Shown: positions 27,215-35,964, counted from the stretch's first letter. The stretch is DNA of 64,000 nt from an uncultured Lachnospiraceae bacterium (GCA_947176505.1 CAMWQW010000007.1:111164-175163); one strand, 5' to 3'. Numbers and translations: made by a program. The notes: generated by a model not told the origin, from the letters alone.

Positions 27215-29308
27215 TTATGCCTCACCACCGGCTTCTGCTACCTTATTTGCCCTTGCAGCGACTTCCTTCTCCTGTACATCGCTTGGTGCCTGCTCATATC
27301 TTGCGAACTCATATTTGTATGTTCCGCGTCCTCCCGTCATGGAGCGAAGGTCAGTACAATAGCCATTCAGACACGCCACCGGAATATCCGCCTCAATAAC
27401 GGTCTTGCCATCGCCTGCCGGATTCATACCAAGCACGCGTCCTCTCCTCTTATTCAAATCACCCATAACATCACCCGTATAAGAATCGGGTACTGTTACC
27501 TGCAAATTAGCAATTGGCTCAAGAAGCACCGGACCAGCCTCCATAAAGCCCTTCTTAAATGCTTGAATCGTTGCCATCTTAAATGCCATTTCCGAAGAAT
27601 CAACCGGATGATAGGAACCGTCATAAAGCACTGCTTTCACACCTACTACCGGATAGGCTGCAAGCGGTCCGCTTCCTACGGAATCCTGCAAACCTTTCTC
27701 CACTGCCGGGAAATAGTTCTTAGGCACTGCACCGCCCACTACTTCCTGCTCAAATACATAGGCAGATTCCAAATCGCCGGACGCTTCAAAGCGCATCTTG
27801 ACATGACCATACTGTCCATGTCCGCCGGACTGCTTCTTATATTTATACTCTACATCAGATTTCTTCCGTATGGTCTCTCTGTATGCAATCTTCGGATCTG
27901 ACAATTCAATTTCGACTTTATACTCATTAACAAGTCTGCTTGCAACCACATCCAGATGCAAATCTCCCATACCGTAAAGCAACGTCTGCTTATTCTCTGC
28001 ATCATTGACAATCCACAAGGTCTGATCCTCATGTTTCATCTTCTGCAGTGCCTGTGCCACCTTATCCACATCGCCTTTATTTTTGGCTCTATATCTCTTA
28101 TATGTATAAGGTGTAGAAATTTCTGTTTTACCGTACCGAATGATTCTCGCCTTAGTGGACAGTGTATTACCGGTTCTTGCCGCTGTCAGTTTCGCAATAG
28201 CGCCGATATCTCCAGCATGTAATTCCTTCACCTCAATAGGCTTATTCCCCTGCATCACATATAATTTGTTGATTCTCTCTTCGACTTCTTTCTCATCATT
28301 ATAGATAGTATCGTCATTCTTAAAAACGCCAGAGCACACTTTAATCAATGAATATTTACCGATGAACGGATCCACGATTGTTTTAAAAATATATGCTGAT
28401 TTCGGTTTTGAAAAGTCAAAATTAGCTTCAAATATCTCATTGCTCTTCAAATCGATTCCCGCCAGCTCACGATTCTCCGGACTCGGCATATATTTTACAA
28501 TGTCGTCAAGCAACGTATAGATACCCTGACACAGTATATTGGATCCCATAGACATAGGTACAATACTGCCATCCATGACATTACTGCGCAGCGCAGCTCT
28601 GATTTCTGCCTCTGAAAAGCTATCTCCGTTAAAGTATCTTTCCATAAACTCTTCACTTGTCTCAGCTACGGCTTCCATCAAAGTATCCCTGCACAATTGC
28701 AGATTAGCTTTGCTGTATTCCGGCATCTCGCATTCTACAACTTCTTTGCCTTCCCAGCGGTATGCCTGCTCTGTAATGACATTAATATATCCCACAAATT
28801 TCTCGTTCTCACGAATCGGCAGATGGAACGGCGCAATCTTCTTACCGTACTTCTCTGTCATATCTGCCACTACCTGACGGAAAGATGCATTGTCAATATC
28901 CATATCCGTCACAAACACAAATCTTGGCAATTTATACTTCTCGCACAGCTCCCACGCTTTCTCCGTACCGACTTCCATTCCGGCTTTACCTGACACGACA
29001 ATAATTGCCGCATCTGCCGCACCGACAGCTTCCTCCACTTCTCCGACAAAGTCAAAAAAACCGGGGGTATCTAACACATTAATCTTCACATTCTCCCACT
29101 CGATCGGAATAACAGATGCCGCAATGGATATGTGGCGCTTCTGTTCCTCTTTACCGAAATCACTTACCGTATTGCCGTCATCTACTTTGCCCATTCTGGA
29201 AGTGATACCGGACAGGTAAGCCATCGCCTCCACTAAACTGGTCTTACCACAGCCACCATGCCCCAGCAAAACCACATTACGAATCTTATCCGTTGTGTAA
29301 ATATTCAT
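27215..29308 (-). CDS. Elongation factor G paralogue (EF-G2/FusA2-like GTPase)
   Basis: 697 residues from MNIYTTDKIRNVVLLGHGG; the ATG at 29308 has GGAGG 10 bases upstream. G1 is GHGGCGKTS (about 16-24) and G3 DTPGFFDF. Domains II-V follow the EF-G order (YKYKKQSGGHGQYGHVKMRFEA, GLQDSVGSGPLAAYPVVGVKA, MGDLNKRRGRVLGM). The G4 position reads VTDMD in place of the usual NKxD, so the guanine-specificity motif is altered. It lacks the normal EF-G companion genes (rpsL, rpsG, tuf) and is therefore the secondary type found in many Clostridia. Its cellular role is not settled. Confidence 0.88.
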   Translation of the reverse strand: MNIYTTDKIRNVVLLGHGGCGKTSLVEAMAYLSGITSRMGKVDDGNTVSDFGKEEQKRHISIAASVIPIEWENVKINVLDTPGFFDFVGEVEEAVGAADAAIIVVSGKAGMEVGTEKAWELCEKYKLPRFVFVTDMDIDNASFRQVVADMTEKYGKKIAPFHLPIRENEKFVGYINVITEQAYRWEGKEVVECEMPEYSKANLQLCRDTLMEAVAETSEEFMERYFNGDSFSEAEIRAALRSNVMDGSIVPMSMGSNILCQGIYTLLDDIVKYMPSPENRELAGIDLKSNEIFEANFDFSKPKSAYIFKTIVDPFIGKYSLIKVCSGVFKNDDTIYNDEKEVEERINKLYVMQGNKPIEVKELHAGDIGAIAKLTAARTGNTLSTKARIIRYGKTEISTPYTYKRYRAKNKGDVDKVAQALQKMKHEDQTLWIVNDAENKQTLLYGMGDLHLDVVASRLVNEYKVEIELSDPKIAYRETIRKKSDVEYKYKKQSGGHGQYGHVKMRFEASGDLESAYVFEQEVVGGAVPKNYFPAVEKGLQDSVGSGPLAAYPVVGVKAVLYDGSYHPVDSSEMAFKMATIQAFKKGFMEAGPVLLEPIANLQVTVPDSYTGDVMGDLNKRRGRVLGMNPAGDGKTVIEADIPVACLNGYCTDLRSMTGGRGTYKYEFARYEQAPSDVQEKEVAARANKVAEAGGEA

Positions 29309-29489
29309 TTCTCTAGGTCCTCCAGTTCTGTTATTCACTCATGATTGGGCAGATTGTTCTTTCAAATATATTCCCAAACACAAATTGTAAGTATATTTTA
29401 CTAAATTTCACATAAAATTTCAATATCAATTATGCGAAATGCATAACTTTTTATAATGGCGTGATTTAGTGTGTTGCCGTCTCCCCCTC

Positions 29490-29518
29490 TTGTCGCATAA
29501 TCTTCAAAATGCTATACT
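29490..29518 (+). promoter_or_regulatory. Promoter upstream of the tyrA hairpin leader
   Basis: TTGTCG (29490-29495) and TATACT (29513-29518), 17 bp apart. The start of transcription would fall at about 29525, exactly where the hairpin array begins, leaving a leader of roughly 230 bases. Confidence 0.6.
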
Positions 29519-29523
29519 ATAAG

Positions 29524-29738
29524 ATAATTCCTTACGGAATTATCTTTGCGAGATTTGCTTCGCAAACTCGGGAAGACATTATTTCATTCCCTCCTTGCGG
29601 GATTATCTTTGCGAGATTTGCTTCGCAAACTCGGGAAACATTATTTCATTCCCTCCTTGCGGAATTATCTTTGCGAGATTTGCTTCGCAAACTCGGTTAC
29701 ATACTCTCGCATTCCTCCTTGCGGGATTATCTTATAAG
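29524..29738 (+). repeat. Array of three hairpin repeats in the tyrA leader
   Basis: Three direct repeats of 62-63 bp. Each has a hairpin with arms CGAGATTTGC and GCAAACTCG (29549-29570, 29612-29633, 29674-29695) alternating with a second inverted repeat. That second repeat is first ATAATTCC-TTAC-GGAATTAT (29524-29543), then CCCTCCTTGCGGG-like forms. The stretch ends 15 bp before tyrA. The repeat unit can be translated but has no ribosome site or codon pattern of a gene. A fourth hairpin copy lies in the leuS leader. Confidence 0.85.
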
Positions 29739-29752
29739 AAAGGCACAACACT

Positions 29753-30853
29753 ATGAGTACACTTACATTTGGTTTTATCGGGCTCGGACTGATTGGCGGT
29801 TCCATCGCAAAAGCAATACGCAACAAGATTCCGGACTCCCATATTATTGCATATGATCCAAACGAAACATCTCTACAGCTCGCATTGAAAGAAAATATCG
29901 CAGACGAAATCAGTTTGTCTATTGATAATTCTTTTCATTCCTGCGACTATATATTTTTATGCGCTCCGGTTGCACATAATGATGAAAATCTGCTTATTTT
30001 AAAACAATATTTATCTCCTGAAACAATTTTGACTGATGTGGGAAGCGTCAAAACGGGGATTCATAGACAAATAGAAGCGATAGGTTTACAAAACCAATTT
30101 ATCGGCGGGCATCCTATGACAGGCTCAGAGCGCTTCGGTTATCCGAATTCCAATGCAGCTCTCTTAGAAAATGCCTATTACATTTTGACACCGTCCGCCG
30201 CTGTTCCAGAAAAGAAACTGACCGAGTATCATCATCTGGTGGAATCTATCGGCGCCATCCCACTCGTCCTAAGTTACGAAGAACATGACTATGTAACAGC
30301 CGCTATATCTCATCTTCCTCATGTAATTGCCGCCTCATTAGTAAATCTGGTAAAAAATGCTGATTCTAAGGAAGGGATTATGAAAATGGTCGCAGCGGGC
30401 GGATTTAAAGATATTACAAGAATTGCCTCTTCTTCCCCCGCGATGTGGCAACAAATTTGTCTAACCAACACGGAGAACATATCCAAACTTTTAAAGACAT
30501 ATATTAAATCTTTGAATGATATTGCCGTCTGTCTCGACTACCGTGCCGAAGACGCCCTGTATGATTTTTTTGACACCGCAAGAAATTATCGTGAATCTTT
30601 CATCAACACTTCCAGCGGACCGATTAAAGCAGAACATGTACTCACGGTAGATATCGCAGATAAACCGGGCTCCATAGCAGCCATTGCTTCTCTTCTTGCC
30701 ATGCACGATGTAAGCATCAAAAATATCGGCATCAACCATAATAGAGAACTTGCCGAGGGCGCTCTGCGTATCGAATTTTATGACAGAAAGACCATTGAGC
30801 AGGCTATAGAAATTATGAAAAACCATGGATATACTATCCATACCAAAAAATGA
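29753..30853 (+). CDS. tyrA: Prephenate dehydrogenase with C-terminal ACT domain
   Basis: 366 residues. It oxidises and decarboxylates prephenate to 4-hydroxyphenylpyruvate in tyrosine synthesis. The NAD site is FIGLGLIGGSIAKAI (about 7-21), the catalytic block GGHPMTGSERFGY (about 117-129), and the dimerisation helix has AAISHLPHVIAASLV. Residues about 297-360 (VLTVDIADKPGSIAAIASLLAMHDVSIKNIGI) form an ACT domain that probably binds tyrosine for feedback control. Start ATG has AGAAAGG 10 bases upstream. Its long leader with hairpin repeats is unusual. Confidence 0.95.
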   Translation: MSTLTFGFIGLGLIGGSIAKAIRNKIPDSHIIAYDPNETSLQLALKENIADEISLSIDNSFHSCDYIFLCAPVAHNDENLLILKQYLSPETILTDVGSVKTGIHRQIEAIGLQNQFIGGHPMTGSERFGYPNSNAALLENAYYILTPSAAVPEKKLTEYHHLVESIGAIPLVLSYEEHDYVTAAISHLPHVIAASLVNLVKNADSKEGIMKMVAAGGFKDITRIASSSPAMWQQICLTNTENISKLLKTYIKSLNDIAVCLDYRAEDALYDFFDTARNYRESFINTSSGPIKAEHVLTVDIADKPGSIAAIASLLAMHDVSIKNIGINHNRELAEGALRIEFYDRKTIEQAIEIMKNHGYTIHTKK

Positions 30854-30886
30854 CACTTCATTCAGCAAAAGTACATCTAAATATAA

Positions 30887-30933
30887 AAAGCGGCGTTGCA
30901 AAGGTTAATACATCCCTTATGCAATACCGCTTT
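30887..30933. terminator. Bidirectional terminator between tyrA and the VanZ-like gene
   Basis: Arms AAAGCGGCGTTGCA and TGCAATACCGCTTT pair at 12 of 14 positions. On the minus strand the stem is followed by TTTTATATTT, a good terminator tail for the VanZ-like gene; the plus-strand tail is weaker. Confidence 0.7.
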
Positions 30934-30966
30934 AAAAATTATATATTTTACTTTTTATGATAACAT

Positions 30967-31464
30967 TTAGGAAGACAGTTTAACTAAAAGCCGGTTTAAA
31001 AAGTATGACACCACCATACAACTGATTCCTGCCAGACTTCCATACCAGTTTAAGGACACATCAGACATCTGAAAATGTCTCCCATCTATAAATTGCTTGT
31101 AATACTCTGTATAGTACGCCAGCCCATAACAGATTGCACCTGAAGCCAATACTCCGATGATGCGGAAATATTGTCTGCATATTACCATACTGACAAACGC
31201 CGTAACCAAACCCACAACAAAGAACAACGCGAGATGCGCTCCATAGCGTATCATCAGACTTACTGTCTCCACCTGTTCATTCGTCGGATTGTCAAATATA
31301 CTCGACGCAATCTGTTCTGCCACTCTCATCGTTACACTAGTCGATTGTGCACCATTTTGAAATGAGACAATCACTACAAAATACACAAGCAACATTAGCG
31401 CAGCAATCGATGCCGCAATCACTGCAATTTCCAACCACAAGTTTGTATGTTTCTTCTGTCCCAT
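30967..31464 (-). CDS. VanZ-like membrane protein
   Basis: 165 residues with four or five hydrophobic helices (about 10-32, 72-95, 100-120, 140-160). The family block is RYGAHLALFFVVGLV followed by YYTEYYKQFIDGRHFQMSDVSLNWYGSLAGI; the 'E...F..GR...DV..N..G...G' pattern is the VanZ signature. VanZ of Enterococcus gives low-level teicoplanin resistance, but most homologues have no proven role. Confidence 0.85.
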   Translation of the reverse strand: MGQKKHTNLWLEIAVIAASIAALMLLVYFVVIVSFQNGAQSTSVTMRVAEQIASSIFDNPTNEQVETVSLMIRYGAHLALFFVVGLVTAFVSMVICRQYFRIIGVLASGAICYGLAYYTEYYKQFIDGRHFQMSDVSLNWYGSLAGISCMVVSYFLNRLLVKLSS

Positions 31465-31491
31465 TCCACTCTGCTCTCTACAATCTCTTCC

Positions 31492-31833
31492 TTATGCTTC
31501 CATGCTTGTAATCGTGCCGTAGGTTTCAATTCTGCTTGCATCAATCTCCGACATTCCGATAAAGATTGCACCGTAAACATACATACCGTTCTCACCGGGA
31601 TCTACACGGATAATCTCCAGAAATGCATGCAGCACCTCTTTCGTCCATATCGTCAGAAAAGACTCGTATACCGCTCCAACCTCAAGTCCTGCATCACATA
31701 AAAAACCAATCCCCGTCTTGGACACATCCGTCACCGTAATATTTACTTCCTCAGACAGCTCGGAATTATCCATTCTCTTAATCAACAGCTTAGACTGCAG
31801 TTCCATACGTTTGTTCTTTCTTCTCTCTTCCAT
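31492..31833 (-). CDS. PilZ domain protein (c-di-GMP receptor)
   Basis: 113 residues made of one PilZ domain. The c-di-GMP binding arginines are in ERRKNKRMEL (RxxxR) and the second motif in DVSKTGIGFL (DxSxxG). No effector domain is attached, so it likely acts by binding a partner. It is the last clear host gene before the prophage. Confidence 0.88.
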   Translation of the reverse strand: MEERRKNKRMELQSKLLIKRMDNSELSEEVNITVTDVSKTGIGFLCDAGLEVGAVYESFLTIWTKEVLHAFLEIIRVDPGENGMYVYGAIFIGMSEIDASRIETYGTITSMEA

Positions 31834-32028
31834 AATCCCCTTTACCTTTCTCTTGTGATGTAAAAACGAGTAAATCTCCGGACCTATACCCCAAAAGCAT
31901 CCATAAGATAATTTGCATCTACATTTTACATGATTTACTGTCTTTTGTAAAGGAATCGGTTATAAACATTGCATCCCCTTTGTTTCCCGGTTACGCTCCA
32001 AAATGCACTTTTCGGAACTTATTCTGCA

Positions 32029-32211
32029 TTATACTCCGTCTGGAACTGTTTTTCCAGTCCTATTTACACGGCTTTTCTGGTTTTTGCACTTGTTTATACA
32101 CATCCGGCATGAATAAAGGCACGTTCTGATTGTGCAATCTGTATTCGGGCCAAACATTGTGCATTTTCCGTCTGCATTATATTGACATTGGAATCCATCA
32201 CACGCTTTCAC
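32029..32211 (-). CDS. Small cysteine-rich phage protein
   Basis: 60 residues read from a GTG at 32211 with AAGGAGG 9 bases upstream. Seven cysteines in the first 42 residues (CDGFQC, C, C, CLYSCRMCINKC) suggest a metal-binding knuckle or two. It overlaps the preceding gene by 14 bp and is the leftmost phage gene. No family recognised. Confidence 0.65.
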   Translation of the reverse strand: MKACDGFQCQYNADGKCTMFGPNTDCTIRTCLYSCRMCINKCKNQKSRVNRTGKTVPDGV

Positions 32212-32365
32212 TTTCCTTTACCTCCTTCAGTTCTTTTAAGGCTTTCTGGATGAGAAAATCTATGTATGGTGTTTCTCCGTACTTACCAATATATCTTTTG
32301 ATAAACTCATCCTGAAACTGGATCAGCTCATTTATTGTTTTTAGTCCTAGCTTTTTATCTGCCAC
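32198..32365 (-). CDS. Small phage protein of unknown function
   Basis: 55 residues from a GTG at 32365 with GGTGGG 7 bases upstream. It is lysine- and leucine-rich and helical (LGLKTINELIQFQDEFIKRY, FLIQKALKELKEVKE), with no recognisable family. It overlaps the next gene by 14 bp, typical of this operon. Confidence 0.6.
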   Translation of the reverse strand: MADKKLGLKTINELIQFQDEFIKRYIGKYGETPYIDFLIQKALKELKEVKESESV

Positions 32366-32377
32366 TCTGCATCCCAC

Positions 32378-32701
32378 CTATCTAATTGCGACAGAGCGCA
32401 GATAATCAGCAACAAGCATGGATGCTTTTCGGTCAAGTTCGTAACCATCTTTCATCAGTCCTGTTACAACAACCTCTGCTACTCCATCATAGTCTATATC
32501 TTCCACCCGATAAAACCTTTTGTCAATCGGAACCCACTGCCCGGTACACATTCCCTCTGTCACGATTATGTACCCGTTTCCGGCTACATATCCCTCCGTT
32601 CCTGCCGGGATAGTAACCATCTTTTCAGAGGCTTGTTTTACTCTGGTATTTTCCTGAAAGATAAATTTTTGACCGATTTTCAGCGTTTTAATCTCCTGCA
32701 T
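32378..32701 (-). CDS. Phage protein of unknown function
   Basis: 107 residues beginning MQEIKTLKIGQKFIFQENT, with GGAGGG before the ATG. The middle (IPAGTEGYVAGNGYIIVTEG) looks like a small beta-barrel. No named family; coding is supported by the ribosome site and tight packing. Confidence 0.65.
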   Translation of the reverse strand: MQEIKTLKIGQKFIFQENTRVKQASEKMVTIPAGTEGYVAGNGYIIVTEGMCTGQWVPIDKRFYRVEDIDYDGVAEVVVTGLMKDGYELDRKASMLVADYLRSVAIR

Positions 32702-32713
32702 CCTGATTCCCTC

Positions 32714-32851
32714 CTAATCCATTTGAACAACCTCAAAATCTTCAATATCCTCCACATCCTATACGTCCTCTATTTCCATATTCCCAACTGCATCTTCATT
32801 TATGTATACATATGCTGTGCAAGTCATTTTTACTTTAGCTCTCTTTTTCAA
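32714..32851 (-). pseudogene. Tiny phage gene interrupted by an in-frame amber codon
   Basis: A TTG at 32851 with GGAGG 7 bases upstream opens MKKRAKVKMTCTAYVYINE. TAG (32759-32761) ends it after 30 residues. The same frame goes on with DVEDIEDFEVVQMD to a second TAG at 32714. The acidic repeat GMEIEDV/DVEDIEDF-like character on both sides of the stop suggests one gene of about 45 residues broken by a point change, or one that depends on amber read-through. Confidence 0.45.
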
Positions 32852-32853
32852 CT

Positions 32854-33576
32854 CTATTCCTCCGTTTCAATTAAATCATAGATGCTCATTTGCGCAGTAT
32901 AAGCATCTAAACGCTCTTTGGACCTCTGATAAATTGCAGGACTTATCTCAAATCCAACATACCTTAATCCGCATTCATGAGCTGCAATCAGGCTACTTGC
33001 GCTACCAACATGAGTATCTATCATCTTCATGCCTCTTTGTGTGTATTTGCCTAATATCGCTTTATAAACAGCAATAGGTTTTTGCGTTGGCGTGATCCGC
33101 TTCTCATTGAGTGCCTTGTTTCCCTGCTGAACCGTTCCCTCGGCAATGGATTTCCCCTGCATCATCCCACGCCACATATATCTGATAACATCCACACGGT
33201 TATTAAAGCTACAATAGGCAATTTCCGCTCCGCTTTGGTCTGAACCATCATTGCACTTATCCCAAATTATCCTACCTCCCGGAAGAGGGAAGCTAAAATA
33301 ATTACATCCCCAGATAATTTGATTTTTACTTATCCTGATTAGTTCCTGAAAGTATTCCGGACCGGGCGTCTCATTATCCCAATCCTGATTATCATATTCT
33401 TCACTGCTTACCCATATTTTAGAACCGTTGCTTTGTTTCGCATATGTTCCTCTATCCCTTACAAGTTCTGCCTTTAATCCATATGGAGGGTCGCATACTG
33501 CTATGTCAAAAAAATCGTCCGGGAACTCTTTCATTCCGTCCATGCAGTCAGCATTGAAGTAACCAAACTCATACAT
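32854..33576 (-). CDS. DNA adenine/cytosine-N4 methyltransferase (phage)
   Basis: 240 residues. The catalytic motif IV is DIAVCDPPYGLKAEL (about 25-40), before the AdoMet motif DTHVGSASSLIAAHECGLRYVGFE (about 190-213). That order marks the beta class, as in N6-adenine and N4-cytosine enzymes. It lacks a cognate restriction enzyme nearby, so self-protection of phage DNA is the likely role. It overlaps the upstream gene by 8 bp. Confidence 0.9.
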   Translation of the reverse strand: MYEFGYFNADCMDGMKEFPDDFFDIAVCDPPYGLKAELVRDRGTYAKQSNGSKIWVSSEEYDNQDWDNETPGPEYFQELIRISKNQIIWGCNYFSFPLPGGRIIWDKCNDGSDQSGAEIAYCSFNNRVDVIRYMWRGMMQGKSIAEGTVQQGNKALNEKRITPTQKPIAVYKAILGKYTQRGMKMIDTHVGSASSLIAAHECGLRYVGFEISPAIYQRSKERLDAYTAQMSIYDLIETEE

Positions 33577-33910
33577 TTTTTATGCCACCCTTTCCATCAT
33601 CAGCAATCCAGAATCTATCATAGCCGTTTTCGTCTTTTTCAAGCTCAAATTCTTTAAAAGGCAAAATAGCCACTGTCGAATTGCTTGTTTGTATAGGCGA
33701 AAATAAGTTTGTCAATCTTTTTCCGCAGTTCTCACATTCAACTACTTCTGTGCCAAAAAATCCGCTATATCTGATTTTGCTGTCACCACAACCACACGTA
33801 CACCAGAAATTTTCCTCATCCGCTTCTACCTGCCACCCTATGGTTTTAGCAGCTTCTTGAAAGCTCATCACCTTAAAATCAGTTACATCCTGCAATCTCT
33901 TTTTACTCAT
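33569..33910 (-). CDS. Zinc-ribbon phage protein
   Basis: 113 residues from ATG 33910 (GGAGG upstream, ATGA overlap with the gene before). Two Cys groups, WCTCGCGD and ECENCGKRL, make a zinc ribbon at about 37-66. The C-terminal part is acidic. Function unknown. Confidence 0.7.
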   Translation of the reverse strand: MSKKRLQDVTDFKVMSFQEAAKTIGWQVEADEENFWCTCGCGDSKIRYSGFFGTEVVECENCGKRLTNLFSPIQTSNSTVAILPFKEFELEKDENGYDRFWIADDGKGGIKNV

Positions 33911-34275
33911 ACAGCCTCCTTTATCAGAATGGCTTGCCATCTTCCATATACGCATCCAGTAGATGATACCGAATATCCCTCCGCTGTGTATGACTTGATC
34001 TGCTCCCGAAAATGTTCTGAATCGTCTGTCTCAACGGTCAGGCAGTCCGAACCTCTGTTATATTCCGGGGATGTGAATTTAATGTTTGCTACTGGAAGAT
34101 TCAGCATTGTACCGTCTTGCAGCTCTATAACTGCCGTTGTGAATAATCCTACTCCATCGCCTACATCTTCCCAATCTACTCCGAAAGCGTGAAATATGGC
34201 ATTTTCAAACTCTATTTTTTCACTCTTTCCTGAATCATAGCTATATTTATTATAATATCCGCTGCATTTTCTCAT
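33907..34275 (-). CDS. Phage protein of unknown function
   Basis: 122 residues beginning MRKCSGYYNKYSYDSGK, with GGAGG upstream. The central part (AFGVDWEDVGDGVGLFTTAVIELQDGTMLNLPVANIKF) looks like a beta-sheet-rich domain found in small phage accessory proteins. No function can be assigned. Confidence 0.65.
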   Translation of the reverse strand: MRKCSGYYNKYSYDSGKSEKIEFENAIFHAFGVDWEDVGDGVGLFTTAVIELQDGTMLNLPVANIKFTSPEYNRGSDCLTVETDDSEHFREQIKSYTAEGYSVSSTGCVYGRWQAILIKEAV

Positions 34276-34277
34276 TC

Positions 34278-34475
34278 TTATTTATCCTCCTTGCCCCATT
34301 CTTGAATCCTTGCAACATTACACAGCGACATCCAGAAACAGGCAAATACTAAAAGTGTATTCCTGACAATATCAGGAATCGGATGCGGTGTTACGCATCC
34401 GACAACTGCATATATCGTGAGAATGGTATAGCATTTCGCCATATTGCCAATTACCCACAAATAGATTTTTTTCAT
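34278..34475 (-). CDS. Small membrane protein (phage)
   Basis: 65 residues with two hydrophobic helices (about 3-28 and 38-55). Its ATG overlaps the stop of the ParB-like gene (TGATG), with AAAGGAG upstream, so the two are coupled. Confidence 0.6.
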   Translation of the reverse strand: MKKIYLWVIGNMAKCYTILTIYAVVGCVTPHPIPDIVRNTLLVFACFWMSLCNVARIQEWGKEDK

Positions 34476-35815
34476 CAGTCCTGCTCCTTTTCTGTATAAA
34501 GTTCAAGTGTTCCGTCAAGAACCTTGCTTTCATCCTCGCTCTCAAAATACCATCCATAAGGTTTCAACGCCTCATAGCCTTTTCTCAGCGCATTTCCTTT
34601 TTCCTCGTTAAAATGTAGCTTCCAGTCAAACGGTTCATCCAGTTTTCGCATGGCATCATTTAATGCTATCAGCATCTGGTGAATCATGGTAAGCTCCTTT
34701 GCTTTCTTTGCCGCTTCCTGCTTTTCTTCATCCGTCGCCTTATACCAGTCAACATCCAGAAAGAAAAGTTCAAAATCATGCTCGGACGTGTAAAAACTCA
34801 AAGCTACCAATGCCGCCCATATCATCCCTATCTCTGCCATTTCATCCTTGACCGGATCAACTTTCCCGGAAATGATGTTGCGGATAAACTCGGTTCTTCT
34901 CGCAGAACTTTCTTTCAGGATGGCCTTTATCTGCCTTTTGGTTTTAGTCCGCTCTTTTTCCTCCAATTCATATTGTGACAGTTCCCTCTTTTCTTTTGGA
35001 CCTTTCGTAACTATCTTCACTGTGCGATTGTAGTAGATGTAGTAATATAGCGGATTTTTAGCATCAGGCAGCTTTATCTCTTTCGGAGCATCTTTATCAA
35101 GCTGAAATTCCTGCACTGTTTTCCAGCTTCCAGAATACATATTCTTCTCGTACTCGTCCGGGGCATCCTCCAAGCCGGATTTTTTCAGCATCCCGATAAT
35201 AGTTTTTGCATTTTCCTTTCTCTTTGCCTCTGCTACCGCACTCTGCGCCCGGCTCACTAAATCCCTTGAACTGCCGGCATCTTTCAGGATTTTATTTCTT
35301 TCTTTTACGTCCTTAACCTTTTCCAGTTCGTACAAATCCTTTAAGGACAACTGAAAGCTCTCATCCTGCTCTTTCTTTTGAAGTTCTTTCTGATTCAGTT
35401 TAGCAATATTCAGTCTGTGCCGGATTGTGGTTTTGCTGAACCCCGTCTTTTCGGATAACGTTTCCTCTGTTTCGCCCAAGTCAAGCATCATCTGGAAGCC
35501 CTGCGCCTGTTCATATATTGTCAGGTCATTTCGCTGTATGTTTTCCAGAAGCATTACGGAAGCCTGCTCTTTTTCGTCCATATCCGCAATATAGCAAGGA
35601 GCGGTTTTCAGACCCGCTTTATTTGCCGCAAGCAATCGGCGATTCCCGATAACCACCAGATACTTGTCTGCTTCTCCCGGTTTGGGAACAACTGTAAGGT
35701 TCTGCAGTATTCCCTGCGCCTTGATACTATCCGCTAATTCCTCAATATCGTTGTAGGTTTTTCTCACGTTTTGAGGGTGATTCTCCAACTTGCTTAATTC
35801 AATTTCTGTTATCAT
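34475..35815 (-). CDS. ParB/RepB-like protein with N-terminal ParB nuclease-type domain
   Basis: 446 residues. The N-terminus has the ParB CTPase/nuclease-type pattern: IELSKLENHPQNVRKTY, IKAQGILQNLTVVP, VVIGNRRLLAANKAG and ENIQRNDLTIYEQAQGFQMM. Residues about 110-135 (SEKTGFSKTTIRHRLNIAKL) form the helix-turn-helix. The long C-terminal half is helical and charged, unlike chromosomal ParB. No parA is next to it. Solo ParB-like genes in phages serve in DNA maintenance, regulation or nicking. Confidence 0.85.
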   Translation of the reverse strand: MITEIELSKLENHPQNVRKTYNDIEELADSIKAQGILQNLTVVPKPGEADKYLVVIGNRRLLAANKAGLKTAPCYIADMDEKEQASVMLLENIQRNDLTIYEQAQGFQMMLDLGETEETLSEKTGFSKTTIRHRLNIAKLNQKELQKKEQDESFQLSLKDLYELEKVKDVKERNKILKDAGSSRDLVSRAQSAVAEAKRKENAKTIIGMLKKSGLEDAPDEYEKNMYSGSWKTVQEFQLDKDAPKEIKLPDAKNPLYYYIYYNRTVKIVTKGPKEKRELSQYELEEKERTKTKRQIKAILKESSARRTEFIRNIISGKVDPVKDEMAEIGMIWAALVALSFYTSEHDFELFFLDVDWYKATDEEKQEAAKKAKELTMIHQMLIALNDAMRKLDEPFDWKLHFNEEKGNALRKGYEALKPYGWYFESEDESKVLDGTLELYTEKEQD

Positions 35816-35960
35816 ACTTACCTCCGCTACTCTTTTTTAACAAATCTTTGGTTTTGCACGTTCCGTCTGGATAATCCTCTGGCATATCCACTTTTTCTGT
35901 GCAGAATTTAAGGTATTTGCAATTCAAACACTCTGCCAGACGTTCTAAATTGTTTTTCAT
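35799..35960 (-). CDS. Small Cys-containing phage protein
   Basis: 53 residues from ATG 35960, with GGAGGGG 8-9 bases upstream. CLNCKYLKFC plus a later C gives a CxxC...C...C pattern that could bind zinc. It overlaps the ParB-like start by 17 bp. Unknown function. Confidence 0.6.
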   Translation of the reverse strand: MKNNLERLAECLNCKYLKFCTEKVDMPEDYPDGTCKTKDLLKKSSGGKYDNRN

Positions 35961-35964
35961 TCGC

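Noticed and set aside
29509-29856. Plus-strand frame covering the tyrA hairpin array as a leader peptide
   Set aside because: Its repeated IIFARFASQTRE-like words come from the DNA repeats; no ribosome site, and it overlaps tyrA in another frame.
31834-32028. Prophage attachment site in the gap after the PilZ gene
   Set aside because: The boundary is probably here, but without the right end no direct repeat can be identified.
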